Origin: Mrakia gelida
Lineage: Eukaryota; Basidiomycota; Tremellomycetes; Cystofilobasidiales; Mrakiaceae
DNA: 64,000 bases
Direction of reading: 5' to 3'
Assembly (NCBI GenBank): GCA_024345305.1
Contig: BRON01000001.1
Location: 1,674,001 to 1,738,000 of the forward strand
In this document: positions 46,601 to 59,300 of the stretch, in pieces
Layout of the letters: the number at the start of each line of letters is the position of its first letter
Position numbering within the stretch: position 1 is the stretch's first letter
Made by a program: the position numbers and the translations under genes
Notes under the pieces: model-generated
What the model saw: only the letters and a program-made list of their open reading frames with translations
Database searches by the model: none
What the model was told of the DNA's origin: nothing

Positions 46601-47847
46601 CGAGATGATTAGAGCGACCGATCAGCACAAGTCTCGCTTCCTCTGCAGTTCTCCAGTCCAGAGGAAAGGTGACGAGGACGAGGACGAAGACAAGGAACCG
46701 ACGCGATCAGAAACCAAACTCACCAGGCTCCTTCAGAATCCTCACCGACTCCCCAGACAGTCCCCTCACCACCTTCCCACCCTCTCCCACCTCAGCCTGA
46801 CCCTTGTACCCCCTCTCCACCTTATCCCCAGCCTCGTTCCAAACGATCGCGTTCTCCTCCGCCTTCGGATCTGTGGTAAAGCCAACGAGGGTGACTCGTT
46901 CTTGGATCGAGAGGACGGTGTCGTAGAGTTGAGAAGGACGGGAGATGTTGAGGTCGAAAATCTTGGGTCTTGATTGGTTTCCGATGAGGAGGAGATCCTA
47001 GGTAAAACAGAGGAGAGCGGGTTGGGTGAGCTTCGGTTCTTCAAGACGCGTCTCGTCAAGCGCGAGAACGAGAGGCAAAGTGAAAAAGAGGAGGTCGAAC
47101 TCACCTCGAACCCTTCGGTGATGAGCAAAGCGACCTTCTCTCCCGTCCTTTCGAGAAGACAGTTGGTGGCGACGGTGGTGGAGAGACGGGTGTACTCGAG
47201 CTTGGAGATGTCGAGCTTCTTTCCTCGAGGATAAGGCTTGCCTGTTGCGATCTCGAGGACTCGACGGATTCCCTCCACAGGCGCATCGCCGTAGTTGGAA
47301 GGGTCGACGGAGACTGGAGATGAGATAGAGAGGTTGAGGATCAGTTCGAGACGGAAGGAGGGACGAGAAGGGGCGGGTAACAAGAGAGAAGAAAGCTCAC
47401 GAAGCTTGACCACGATCTCCTTCCTTCCATCGGCTGCTTCTGAGGCTCCAGTGAGATCAGGGAAAGAAGCCCAGACATCCGTAAAAGTGCCTCCTCTGTC
47501 TATGGCTACTCGGATCGAGGCGTCAGGGAGTTCTGGGAGGGGGGGTCTGAGGGAGGTGAAGGGGAAGGGAGGGAGGCAAGGCCAGCTTCGAACTCTTCAA
47601 GAAGAAGCAAAGCGGCAAGCGAAAGCGAGTTGACTCACTGTGCTGATGAAGATGAGTCTGACCTGTTGTTTGAGACGAGGGAACAAGACCAGAGGAGAGG
47701 AGTCAGGGTCGAGGAAGGGAATTGAGCTCGAAAGAAAGATGGATGAGCTCGAGCTCGTCCTTCTTTGGAGGAGGTCCTTCGCTCAAGCAGTCCCCCCGAA
47801 ATCCAGGTTCTTGGGAAAGAGGGGAGATGGGAAAGAATCTCTCACAT
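43673..47847 (-). CDS. 5-oxoprolinase, HyuA-type half
   Basis: Exons read [15 protein letters not shown] (phosphate-binding IDRGGTFTD), [19 protein letters not shown] (typical of eukaryotic 5-oxoprolinase), [93 protein letters not shown] (second ATPase motif), [31 protein letters not shown] and [14 protein letters not shown]. It ends [13 protein letters not shown] and stops. It corresponds to the first half of fused Oxp1, which opens 5-oxoproline to glutamate using ATP. The start codon seems to be split: A and T at 47847-47846, then an intron, then G at 47662, giving [20 protein letters not shown]. About 17 introns. The HyuB half is divergent. Confidence 0.9.
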
Positions 47848-48167
47848 GATGCTAAGAACGAAGGAGTTGAGAAAAAAGAGGTAGGGAGATAGACGTTTAT
47901 GGCGAACGAGTCGAAGCGGTTGGAAAGAGCGAAGAAGGCCACGGGCAAGACCGTCAGCCTTTTCCCGACGAGACAGATTTGCTTTTTTTGACTCGTAAAA
48001 GGGACAGGAGGACAGGTGATCTCGGTGACCTACACAATCCTCTGAGAGAAAGCTCTACAAAATGGTGCTAAGAAGATAAGCAGACGTGAGTTTGCCGACG
48101 AGAGGACCCCTCCCTCCTCCTCGAATCGATTGGCCCTCCCTTGCTTCGAACCATCATCACCTCGACC
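47848..48167. promoter_or_regulatory. Bidirectional promoter between the two 5-oxoprolinase halves
   Basis: 320 bases separate the A of the hyuA-type start (47847) from the ATG of the hyuB-type gene (48168), so both promoters share it. It has GATAAG at 48075-48080 and AGATAG at 47887-47892, which match the HGATAR site of GATA nitrogen regulators, and an inverted CCAAT (ATTGG) at 48129-48133. About one HGATAR site is expected here by chance, so these are only suggestive. Confidence 0.5.
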
Positions 48168-51138
48168 ATGTCTCCAGCTCCCCTTCTTTCTACTTCCAAA
48201 CCAGACCCCATCCTCACCTCCCTGTTCGCAAACAGGTTCATGAGCGTCGCTGAGGTACGCTCCTTTCTCCTTCGTTGACCGGCTTTGAGCGAAAGTCGAG
48301 CTCACCCTCCTTCCTTCCTTCAAGGCGATGGGTCGCACCCTCCAGCAGACTGCCATCTCCACCAACATCAAGGAGCGACTAGACTACTCTTGTGCTCTCT
48401 TCGCACCCTCTGGTGATCTAATCGCCAACGCCCCCTTCATCCCTGTGCATCTGGGATCTATGTCCTTCGCCGTCAAGCATCAACTCAAGCTTCACGGCTC
48501 CGCCCTCGCTCCAGGAGATGTCCTTCTCACCAACTCTCCCTCAGCAGGAGGATCGTGAGTCCCCGAACTGCTTCCCTCTCACGAACCTCGAGCTTATCCT
48601 CGTGACAAGCCCGCCCTGGTCTTAGGGCGTTGGGTTTTGGAACGGCGGGCGAGCGGTTGGGTACGAGCTTACCTCGAGCTGACCTTCGTTCCTCTTCCCT
48701 CCTCTCCTCTCCAGCCATCTCCCAGACATCACCGTCATCACACCCGTCTTCGCTCCTTCCTCCAGTCTCTCGGACGCTCTCAAAATCATCTTCTTCACCG
48801 CTTCTCGTGGACACCAAGTCGATGTGGGAGGTAGTCTGCCTGGATCGGTCAGTCTCGCTCGTTTCGCCCTCCGTCTCCTCGTCGCTCTCCCATCTCCCAA
48901 GTCGAAGCTGACTAGCTCTTCCACTTTGATCAGATGCCTCCAACTTCCACAACTCTCTCAGACGAGGGAGCCTGCATCGAGTCCTTCTTCGTCGTGCGCA
49001 AGGGTGTCTTCAACGGCGAGGAGCTCAGGCGCCTTCTCGTCGATGTACCAGCGCAGGCTGCTGGAAGCTCGGGATGTAGGTCTTTCTCGGACGTTCAGTC
49101 GGATCTGAAAGCTGTGAGTTATAACCTCATCTCCTCTTTCCTTCAGTACGATCGCTTGTCCATTTCTCGACGACGACTTACCTTTCCCTCGCTCGCACTT
49201 CTCGTCTCGTCCCCTCCTCAGCAAATCTCCGCCAACCACAAGGGAGCTCAGCTCATCGCCAAACTCATCCAAGACTTCTCTCTACCAGTCGTTCACGAGT
49301 ACATGGTGAGCTCTTCTCTTCTTTGCGGCCAACTCGTCGAGAACGAGCTGCCTTCGATCTTCGGGCTGACTCGTCCTCATCTTCTTTCACGCAGGGTCAC
49401 ATCCGAGACAACGCTGAGCTTGGCGTTCGAGCTCTACTCAAGAAGACTGCTAAAGAGCTGGGCTGTGTTCTAGAGGCGAAGGACTTCATGGACGATGGAT
49501 CTCCGGTGAGTGTTGGTCTTCGAACACGACGCGTCTCGACTCGAGCTGATATCGGTCCCCTCTTCTCCCTCCCTCTTCCAGATCCAACTCAAGGTCACTA
49601 TCAACCCAGAAGAAGGAAGTGCCGTCTTCGACTTCGCTGGTGAGTCTCTCATCTCCTCCTTTCGTCGTCGTCGTTGCTGACCTCAAGACTTCGTTCATTT
49701 CGCAGGAACCGGTCCTGAGATCCGAGGATGCTGGAACGCTCCCACCTCCGTCTGTCACGCGGCCATCATCTACTGCTTAAGATCGATGTGCGGTGTCGAC
49801 ATGCCACTCAACGGAGGCTGTCTCGTTCCCATTCGAGTCGAGATCCCTGACGGATGTTTGCTGGCACCGAGCAAGGAGGCTGCTGTCTGTGGAGGGAACG
49901 TCGTTACGAGTCAGAGGATTACGGATGTTGGTGAGTGCTGCTCTACCTGTTGTCCGATGACGAGCGTCGAACGTTCAGCAGACATCACTACTGACGAGCT
50001 CTCTTCGCTTCCTTCGTTCGTTTCGTTTCGAAACGCAGTTCTTCGAGCTTTCAACGCCGCCGCTGCTTCTCAGGGATGCTGCAACAACCTCACCTTCGGA
50101 GCTGGTGGGAAGAACGAGAAGACGGGTGAGATCGAGGCTGGGTGGGGATACTACGAGGTGAGTCGAAGTCTTTGACGAGACGCGTCGCGAAGCCTCTCGT
50201 CCTGACCCACTCCTCCTGCTTTCGTTCCGTTCTCAGACCATAGCGGGAGGATCTGGGGCCGGACCTACTTGGAATGGAACCTCCGGAGTGCATGGTGAGC
50301 TCATCTTCGCATTTTCTCCTCTCGCTCGAACGACTCCTTGTCTCGATGCTTCCCTCGCGGGCTGTTGATCGCAACCTCCATCGCTGACCTCCATTCTCTC
50401 CTTCCTCCCTTGCGCCAGTCCACATGACCAACACCCGAATCACCGATCCCGAGATCCTCGAACGTCGCTACCCCGTCCTCCTCCATCAGTTCAGCATCCG
50501 AAAGGGATCCGGAGGGAAGGGAGAGTTCAACGGAGGAGATGGTGTGATTCGAGAGCTCGAGTTCACGGAGCCTCTTCAGGTTTCGATCCTTTCGGAGGTG
50601 AGTCTCCCGGCTCACTGTTCTGTAATCGGTTCGATCGAGCAAGATCCTCGTGGAGGTCTTGATCTGTCTCTTCGTGAGCCTACCTCGAACACGTCGAGCT
50701 GACGTTGTCGTCGTTCTCGTTCGTCCCTCTCAGCGACGAGTTCACGCTCCCTTCGGTCTTCACGGAGGTCAACCAGCTTCCTGTGGTCTCAACCTCTGGA
50801 TCAAAGCTTCCACGGAGGAGAACCCTAAGCCTCGGACGGTCAACATCGGTGGGAAGGCGACGGTGAAGATGGGAGGTTCGTTTCGTTCCGCTCTCTTCTT
50901 CTCCTTTCGCTCTCGCTCTCGCTCGACTCGAAGCTGACTCTCTCTTCATCTTTCCTCTTTTTTTCCCCTGTTTGGTTCAGCTGGAGATCGTCTCGTCCTT
51001 CACACCCCTGGAGGAGGAGGCTGGGGAGCACCTTCGAAGGAGGAGAAGATCGAGGCGGAGCAGCATCCAGCGAAGACGGTGGGGTGGGGAGCGAGAGGGT
51101 CGTTGGTGGATTACTCGGATCGTCAAGCTGGGTTCTGA
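48168..51138 (+). CDS. 5-oxoprolinase, HyuB-type half
   Basis: Exons read [188 protein letters not shown] and [13 protein letters not shown]. The last exon has [11 protein letters not shown]. This is the complete HyuB region that forms the C-terminal half of fused 5-oxoprolinases; here it has its own ATG (48168) and stop (51136-51138). It must work with the divergent HyuA-type protein. About 13 introns, several with GACGCGTC (49528, 50179). Confidence 0.92.
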
Positions 51139-52363
51139 GTAGGTTCGTTGGTGCTCTTGATCTGCTCAGGAAGAGAGAGGAGAACGAAGCTGACGCCCAG
51201 CTTCTTCCGCGTTTCGAACGAACAGGTCTGCCTATCTATGCCGATTTAGTTGTACACTTTGAGGTGTGTAGACACGGTCCTCGTACATGGGAACTCTCAC
51301 GCAGATGTATACTGAGACTCGCCTCTTCGCGACTTTGAGAGAGGGAAGCATGTCGAGCCCAATCGATCTTTGTTCGCCTGGGCGAGAGTCGATGCGAGCT
51401 CGCTTTCTAGAGGCCCCCCTTCGACTCGCAGGTATGGATCCGCTACTAGTTGGGACCTCGGAACTCGGCTCTTGACGAGGATTCTTTCCTCGTCTCGTCT
51501 CACTTCGATTCAGCTTCTAACGAAACAGGTTTCGTGGGGCGAACGAAGAAGACGCGTTCGTTCGCCTTGGTTTTCGCTCTCAGTGCGAGCGGGAGTGTAG
51601 CTCAGCCCCAGCCCATTCCAGCAGGTCGACAGTCGACTCGCAGATCGCTACCGAGCTTCGTCATATCCACCGCGTTCTCGCTCGAACCTCGACCAGCAGC
51701 ATCAAGATCGCAACGCTCCCTTCGACATCGTCCCCCGTTCCCTCGACGCGTCGCTTTCGGTCTCTCGCCTTTCTCAGTCTCGTCACACCTCCCTCGGAGG
51801 CTGGGCGAACTGGTGCTCGGTGTGCTCGGTCGCCCAGAGATGAACCCAAACTTTCGAGTCCTCAGCTGGTCGGAAGAGGTCTGGTGTTCGCCCTCAAATC
51901 TACAAACGATGGCTGTCGATCTCTCCCGCGCCGACCTCTCTCGCTCTTCCTTCGTCCCTGCTGCCTTTTGCCACAACTGACCTCCTCAGATCCATACCCC
52001 CAGGACTCGGATCAGCCCTCACCAGCCGACTCCCTTGATCTCTACTCCTCTGGCGGTCTGCGGGGGATTTTGAAGGAGGTCTTGAACTTGCCGGCGGCTG
52101 TTGTTCGATCTGACTCGAGCGGTCTTTTTGAACTGGCTCCCACCGACGCGCCTGGGCTCTTCTTCATCTCTTGGAGGGTACAAAACCTGATCTACAGAGG
52201 TCTCCAGAGGCTCCCCACCAACTACATCTTGCCCCTCCCTTCGCTTCGCCATCTCCCAAAAGCTCGTCTTGCCTCGAACAAACACTTTCGAGCTCACCCT
52301 CTTCTCTTCCCTTCCTCCCACGACCCTCTCCTCCTTCACTCCCCTCTAAGGATCTCTGCAAAG
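51139..52363 (+). other. 1.2 kb region upstream of the FHS-like transporter
   Basis: Holds the 3' UTR of the hyuB-type gene and the promoter/leader of the transporter. A plus-strand open frame at 51450-51980 has no recognisable motif or splice context. A CTATCT (AGATAG on the other strand) is at 51232-51237. Confidence 0.4.
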
Positions 52364-55286
52364 ATGGCCGGTGGTGCAGCTCCCCTTCCCTCTTCCTCCA
52401 AGGGAATCTTCTCGCAACGATTGATGGAGCGAGAGTTTTACCTCGCCTTCGCTCTCGTTACTTCGCTCTTCTTGTGAGTTTTCCGCGTCTTTCACCGTCG
52501 ATGCTCACCTTGGAGAGCTCGAGCTGACCGCTCAACGCTTTTATTTTCCTTCATACAGCGCTTGGGGTAAAGCCTCTTTCTCGATCTCTGTGGAACGCCC
52601 AAATCGAAGTGCCAGAGGCTGACCATTCGATGTTTCGTTCTTCCTCCCTCCAGGATTCGCTTACGGTCTTCTCGACGTTCTCAACAAGCACTTCCAGAAC
52701 GTTCTCGGCATCAGCAAGCTTCAATCTACAGGTCTCCAGGTCGCATGTGAGTCGGTGAACGGAGGGGATCCCGACGTTTTCGATTTCGCCGTCGCGTCGA
52801 GCTCACCTCTCTTCGCTCCTTTCTTTCCCCTTCCAGACTTCGGGATAGGATATTTCGCTTTTGCCCCAGTAGCCGGAGAGGTCCTCAAGCGGTTCGGATA
52901 CAAGAAAGTGAGTGGAAAGGAAGAAAACGACGCGTCGATCGGAACTTAACTCAAAACTGACGCTTTCGTTCTTTCTCAGGCTATTCTCATGGGTCTCGCT
53001 CTCTACAGTACTGGAGTACGTAGACATATCTCATTCTCTACTCTCGTGACTAGTCTCACCTTCCCGTCTATTTCGTCTTCCAGGCTATCCTCTTCTGGCC
53101 CGTCGCTCACTTCTCCGTCGGAACCACCAACCCTCAGGGCATCTTTGCGGGATTCGTCGTCTGCACTGGTCTTACCGCTTGCGGTCTTGCTACTCTCGAG
53201 GTGACCGCCAACTCGTGAGCTTCGTTTTCCCTTCAACCACCTTGACTTCCGTTTCTTCCTCGTCGCTTCGCCCGCTCACCCGCTCGCCCCTTCTCCCTCG
53301 CTGTCCCTGCCTTCAGCTACGTCACCGTCATGACTCCAGCTTCCACTTCCGCTCTAAGACTCCAGTTCTCTCAAGCGTGAGTCGATCTTTCCGCCTTCGC
53401 CGAGCTCGAGGGAATCTCGAGCTGACTCGACGCGTCTCCTTCCTTTGCTTCCCTTTTCCAGTTTCAACGGTGTCGCATCTTTCTCCGGACCTTTGATTGC
53501 TTCCAAGGTGAGTAAAAATATGAATTGCCAAGTAGGAGTCCCAGTCAGCGAGACAAGGGAGCCTGCTCTTTTCCCTCGACCGTGACTGATCGTGCTCGCG
53601 ATCGTTCTTTCTCTCTCACAGTATTTCTTCACTGAGGGTAACAATGACAGCCTTTCTTCTGTCCGTTGGGTCTACGTGTAAGTTATACACATTTGTATGC
53701 GTGAAACATGAGGAGGACGACGAGGAAGACGAGGAAGGAGTCCTTCGGACGCGTCGAGACTCAAACTCACCGTTCTTTTCCCTTCCCTTCCTGTCTCTCA
53801 CTTCTTCAGGGCCGTCGCCGGTCTCGGACTAGTCCTCGCCATTTTCTTCGTCCTCATCAAGCTCCCGGAAGTCTCTGAAGAAGAGCTGCAAGCTCAAGCC
53901 GACCTCGACGCGGAGTCCAGCGGTGATCCTGCAGCCCACGCTCAGCTTGCCAAGCCCTTCTTTAAGCAGCTGCGACCCGTCCTCGGGGCTATTTGCCAGT
54001 TCATGTACGTCGGAAAACTCTCCAGTCTCGTCCTAAAGAACAGCCCCACAGCAACTGACTCTCGTTTCTTCCCTCCGTCCCCCCTCGCATTCTCTCTTTC
54101 CCCTCGTCGCAGGTATGTCGGAGCTCAGGTGACGATTGGAACCTTCTTCATCAACTACGCCAATGAGAGCGGAGGATACAGCGACTCCGAGGCCAGCAAC
54201 CTCTGTTCGTCCCCGTTTCGTTTCGCGACGCGTTTCCGACTCACTGTATCGCTGACTCTCTCCTTCTTGACTTTCTCCTCCTCCAAAAGTGTCCTACTCT
54301 GTTTGTCTCTCTTTCATCGTCGAACAGCTTCTGCGATCTCTCTCGTTGCTGACTCTCTCCTGCTTCCTTTTTTTCAGCTGATCATCTTTACGTGATTTCT
54401 TTTCCTTTTCCTCGAGGCTCTGGCTTGCGCCCGCCCTTCCTGTCTCGCGTCGCTGACCATACTTTCTTCGATCCTCTTCCTCTCCGACAGCGTCTTCCGA
54501 TTCGTCGCCACTGGGCTCCTCACGGTCTTCTCGGCGTCCTTCCTCCTCGTCGTCAACGCCGTGATTTGCGCTCTCCTCGTAGCCCTGATGGGATCTTTGA
54601 AGGGAACGGGAGGAGTAGCCTGCTTGATGGCTTCGTACGCGTTCATGGCTACGCAATGTAAGCACGTTTCCTTTCCGAGTGCGAGTCCGTCTTTCTCTCG
54701 ACGAGATCGAGCTGACCTCGTCGCGTCGCGTTTCTCGTCCCTCCCCTCCAGACCCCGTTATCTTCGTCATCTCCACCGAGAACCTTGGGCGACACACTCG
54801 TCGAGCCGCCGCTCTTTTGGTGATGGGAGTCTCTGGAGGAGCCGTCTTCCCTCCCCTCCAAGGTTCGGATCCTCTTCCTCTTCGATTCTCCTCTTCGAGA
54901 CCTCGTCGTCCTCTTCTTCGAAATTCGAACTGACCTTGTTGCGTCGCGTCTTTTTTCCTTTCCCTCTGAAGGTGCTATCGCCGATCGATGTGAGCCTTCG
55001 TCTGTTCTCCTCGACGCGTCGTCCCACTTTTCGACGCTGACGGTCAATCTTTCCTCTCTTCTTCGTCTCAGACAACACCCGAGTGTCGATGTGGGTGTCC
55101 TTTGTCCCCTTCCTCTATGTCACTGCGTTCGCGGCTTGGATCTGGAGGCAGAAGGGACTCAAGTTCACAAGGTCAGCGGAGCAAGCGGTCGAGGATGAGC
55201 GACACTCTCACGGCGAGGTTGTTCGAGGATCGCCTGTTCAGGGAGAGAAGGAGAAGGGGGAGGAGCAGATCGAGTACCGAGCTTAG
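52364..55286 (+). CDS. MFS transporter, FHS/FucP-like
   Basis: Starts MAGGAAPLPSSSKGIFSQRL. Exons then give the FHS-family opening LFFAWGFAYGLLDVLNKHFQ, GLQVAYFGIGYFAFAPVAGE, RFGYKKAILMGLALYSTGA, FAGFVVCTGLTACGLATLEV (the position where the family has conserved E/N residues), ALRLQFSQAFNGVASFSGPL and WVYVAVAGLGLVLAIFFVLI. After a hydrophilic central loop come ICQFMYVGAQVTIGTFFINY, RFVATGLLTVFSASFLLVVN, ATQYPVIFVISTENLGRHTR, LLVMGVSGGAVFPPLQGAIA and WVSFVPFLYVTAFAAWIW. Twelve membrane segments are plausible. Known members carry L-fucose, glucose or galactose with protons; some fungal members serve other small molecules. Substrate here is open. About 13 introns, several carrying GACGCGTC. Confidence 0.85.
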
Positions 55287-56314
55287 GTCTCTTCACTTTT
55301 TCTTATCGTTTTTGGTGTTGGTCCGCTCGTCTCTCACAGAATCCCGCTCTCGCGTTTCGGTCTCGCTCCATCGCGACGACTTCCGTTTGCTTTCCTTTTT
55401 AGTTGTACTTTTGGATCTCTTTCGGCCTCGCCTCGATGTTTCTCTACTTTGCGCCAGTTACTATCCATGTCGACTCTTCACGCCTCGGCACTCGAAGCGT
55501 CTTCCCGTCCTTGAGGAGGAGGAGGAAACGCGACGTCGAGCCTTCTCTCCTCTTTCCTCCTCTCCTCCGCTCACCTCGACGATCGCGGCTCTCAGTAAGC
55601 AGTACTCCTCATCACTCCCTTCTCGGTTCTCAGGATAGCGAAGCGTGGGTGCATGCAGCTTGGAACTTGGAACTCTCGTTCGACTCGCCTCGTCTCGACG
55701 CGTTTTTTCTCCTTCGGGAAATGTCGTCAAACTCAGGTTCCTCTGGGGGGCTCTCGGCCTGCCAAGGAGGAAGCTGCCAAAGAAACGGTCACTCAACGAG
55801 ATCCGAAGACGAAGGGCGTGGAAGGACGTCAACCTTTTTGATTGCCTTCGGTCGACCGCCCTGCCGAGGGCTCGCGTCTTTCTTTAGACGGCCCTCCTTT
55901 TTTCCTTCCCTGACGCGTTGAACCCCTCCCTCCTTCTCTTCCTCTTCCTGCTTCTCTTCCAGGTCTCTCAGAGCTGTTCGACCTTCCTTCTCGAGCGAAG
56001 CAAATGAAACATGACGGGGGAAAGGTGACGCTCTCGCTGACCCCGTTCTAGATTTCTTCGAGGCTCCCAGCTTCTCCTCCCACCACCCCGGATCATCCTC
56101 TTCCTCTCTCAGCTCCCTCTCGCGGACCGAGGTCCGCTCTTTCTCGCCCTCCCTCGCTGCTTTGATGGGCCAGCTCAGTTGTTGAACCAGGTCGAACCCC
56201 AAAAAAACCCCAGAGAGTCCCACCCAACCTCCATCCCCCCCCCTCCTTCGTTCCCCTCCCCCACCTGCTTCCCTCCTCTTCTTCTCCTCATCAAACACTC
56301 AACAGGCAGATCGG
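55287..56314 (+). other. Intergenic region between the two transporters
   Basis: 3' UTR of the FHS-like gene and promoter of the ACS-type transporter. A TC-rich stretch precedes the next ATG (about 56210-56300). Small open frames on both strands lack supporting features. Confidence 0.4.
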
Positions 56315-59300
56315 ATGTCCACAAAGAACGAGATCTTCAAGTCGGAGGCTGCTCACCTCGAGGAGCAAGCCTTCTCAGCAGGTTACGTTCCTGGCACAGA
56401 AGCAGAGCGAAAGCTCGTTCGTCGAATCGACATGAGGTGGGTTTCCCACAAACTCAGCCCCGCTGCTCAAAGAGAAGTCTCCTCAAGACGAAGCTGACCT
56501 TCGTTCCCTTCTTCTTGCCTTCTAGACTGCTTCCTATGCTTTGGGTGAGTCTTCTCGCTCTCTTTCTCGAAGTGACGACGAGAACGCTCGAGCGCTGACC
56601 TCCTCTCGCTTTCTCTCTTCCCTCCAGGTCATGTCGGTCCTTTTCCTTTGCTTGGCTCGTCCCCAGGGCATACTGACGACCCTTTCTCTCTCTCTCCATT
56701 CTGTAGGTACATCCTCAACTACCTGGATCGAACCAACATCGGAAACGCGAAGGTTGCTGGGATGCAAAGTGAGTCGCGACTCGATTCGGATGGAACGAAC
56801 GTCTCTCTTCCGTGACTGACCTCGAAACTCGTCTTGTTCTCTCTTCCAGCCGACCTCAAGCTCACTTCGAACGACTACGCTACCGCTCTCTCCGTCTTCT
56901 TCGTCGGTTACCTGCTCAACGAGGTTCGTTCTTCGCGCTTCGTTTTCCCATTCGAGAGGAAGAAGAACTCTAAAGCTGACTCGCACCTCTCTCGCTGCCT
57001 CTCTCAGATTCCCTCCAACTTGGTCCTCACTCGATCTAAACCATCTATCTTCCTCCCCTGCATCAGTTCGTACCACCGCTTCCCCTCGATCGGACGAGCT
57101 CTCTTCGTACAACGGCTTTTCGCACTTCGACGCTGACTTCATCTTCGCTCTGCCTCCTCTCCGTCGTTCAGTGTTGTTGTGGGGATCGATCACCGTCGCC
57201 TTCATGGGTATTCACGATCTCGGAGCTCTCATCGCCGTTCGATTTATCCTGGGTTGCATCGAGGTGAGTAATTAGAGAGGAGAGACGACGTTCTCGCGAG
57301 AAGCTCGTTTACTGACTCGCTCGTCTTCTTCCTTTCCCCTCAGGCTGGATTCTTCCCTGGAGTCGTGCGTCCCCCTCGCCAGCTATACGCCTAGAAGCTA
57401 CATCTACTAACCCTCCTCTCGATGCTCTCCTACGCAGATGTTCTTGATGTCGTGTTGGTACAAGGTGAGTCCAAACTCGTACAGTCGCGTCGCGTCGCCG
57501 AAGAGTTCACGTCGCTGACTCTTTCCTCGACCTCTCCCCCTCCCTCCCTTCAGCCCTACGAGATGGGAAAAAGGATGGCGCTGTTCTACACAGCTTCTCT
57601 CATGGCCGGTGCATTCGGAGGAATCCTTGGAGGTGAGCTTGATCTTCCTCGTTCGACGAGAGCAGACGGTGACGAGGAGCTGACCTCTCGTCTTCCCGTT
57701 CCTTTTTCAGGTGCCATTACCTCGGGGATGGAGGGGGTAGGAGGTATTCGAGGATGGCACTGGCTTTTCGGGCTTGAGGGAATCGCGACCGGTAAGTCAC
57801 AGCGTCGTTTTTGGGTCCCCTCGAACCACCGCCCTGACGCGTCCTTTCCCCCTTCCTCTTCACCTCACCCCCTTCAGTCGTCGTCGCTTCTATCGCTTTC
57901 TTCGTTCTTCCCGATTTCCCCCACAACACCAAGTTCCTCTCCGGCGAGGAGCGAGCTCTCGCTGTCCTTCGACTCGTCACCGCCGAAGGATCGAAGCCAC
58001 GTCTCTCCCACAAGGAAGCCTTCATGCAGGCCGTCAAGGACTGGCACACCTGGCTCCTCACTCTCTCCTACATGGGAATCTCTGGATCCGGAACCATCTC
58101 GTACTTCTGTGAGTCTCGAGCGTTTCTTCTCTCTCGCAAATGAGACGTGTCCGATCATCTCTGACCGTTCTTCTTCCTCTCTCTCTTCCTCTCTCTTCTT
58201 ACAGTCCCCACCCTCATGCTCTCTCTCGGCTACACCGGAACAATGGCCAACTACGTAAGTCGCTCTTTCACTCCTCTTCTTCTCAGTCAACGCGCCTTCC
58301 CCTGCTCCCACAACGTAAAACAACACTCGCGGGAACAAAGCTGGAAGCTGACTCGCCGTCGCGTCCCTCTCATCTCCTCCCCTCCTGCAGATGACCGCCC
58401 CCATCTACGCCGCTGCTCTCGTCGTTTCGGTCTGCGTCGGATACTCCAGCGATCACTTCAACGAGAAACCCTTCCACGTCCTCGGAGCCACCATCATCGC
58501 TGGAGTCTCGTTCATCATCACCGCGACCGTCCCAAACGACGCTGTCAAGTACACCTTCATCCTCTTCGTGAGTTCCTCTTCGAATCACTCTACTGCGAGC
58601 TTTGGCGGAGGACGGACAGGGCGAGACGCGGGCGCGTTGAGGCGAGAAAGTCGGATTGAACGACGTCGCCTGCCTCGTTTTCGTTCTTTCCCGTGACTGA
58701 CCGTTGTGCTTCTTTCGCTGTCTTAGGGTGGTTGCGGTATCTGGAGTGCCGTTCCTCTTTGTCTCTCTTACTGCCTCGCGAACTTCAAGAACAACGAGAA
58801 GCGAGCCGTGAGTCGGATCTTTACCGTCGTCCTGCCTTCGTTGCTCTTCGTTCTCAAGGCTGACCTTCGTCTCGCTTTCTCTTCCTTCTCAGGTCGCTAT
58901 TGCCATCATCAACGGACTCGGAAACACCGCTTCCATCTACGGAGCTTGTGAGTTTACATCCTCCTCGTTCTCCCCCCATCTCGACTCGGACCCTCCATTT
59001 CCACGACGCGTCAAGCTGACTTCACTCCCTTCCCTTCCCTCTTCCTACAGACATCTGGCCGGCTAACAGCGGGCCGAAATTCACATTAGGTTTCGCGTGT
59101 ACCACAGCGTGTAAGTCTGATATACATACATTCTCCGAGAAGGGAGTGTCGCAATCTCCGACGCTGACCCTTCCTCCTCCACCCATCTCTTCCCATTCCT
59201 TCAGTCGTCCTCTTCGGAGGTCTTTGCATGGCCGCCAACAGGTTCTTCGTCGGAGATCTCGGACTTCGAACTCAAGCTCAGGACGACGACGACGAGGCCG

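Noticed and set aside
51450..51980. 176-codon plus-strand open frame upstream of the FHS-like transporter
   Set aside because: Composition is Ser/Arg/Pro-rich with no domain or hydrophobic pattern, and it sits where a promoter is expected.
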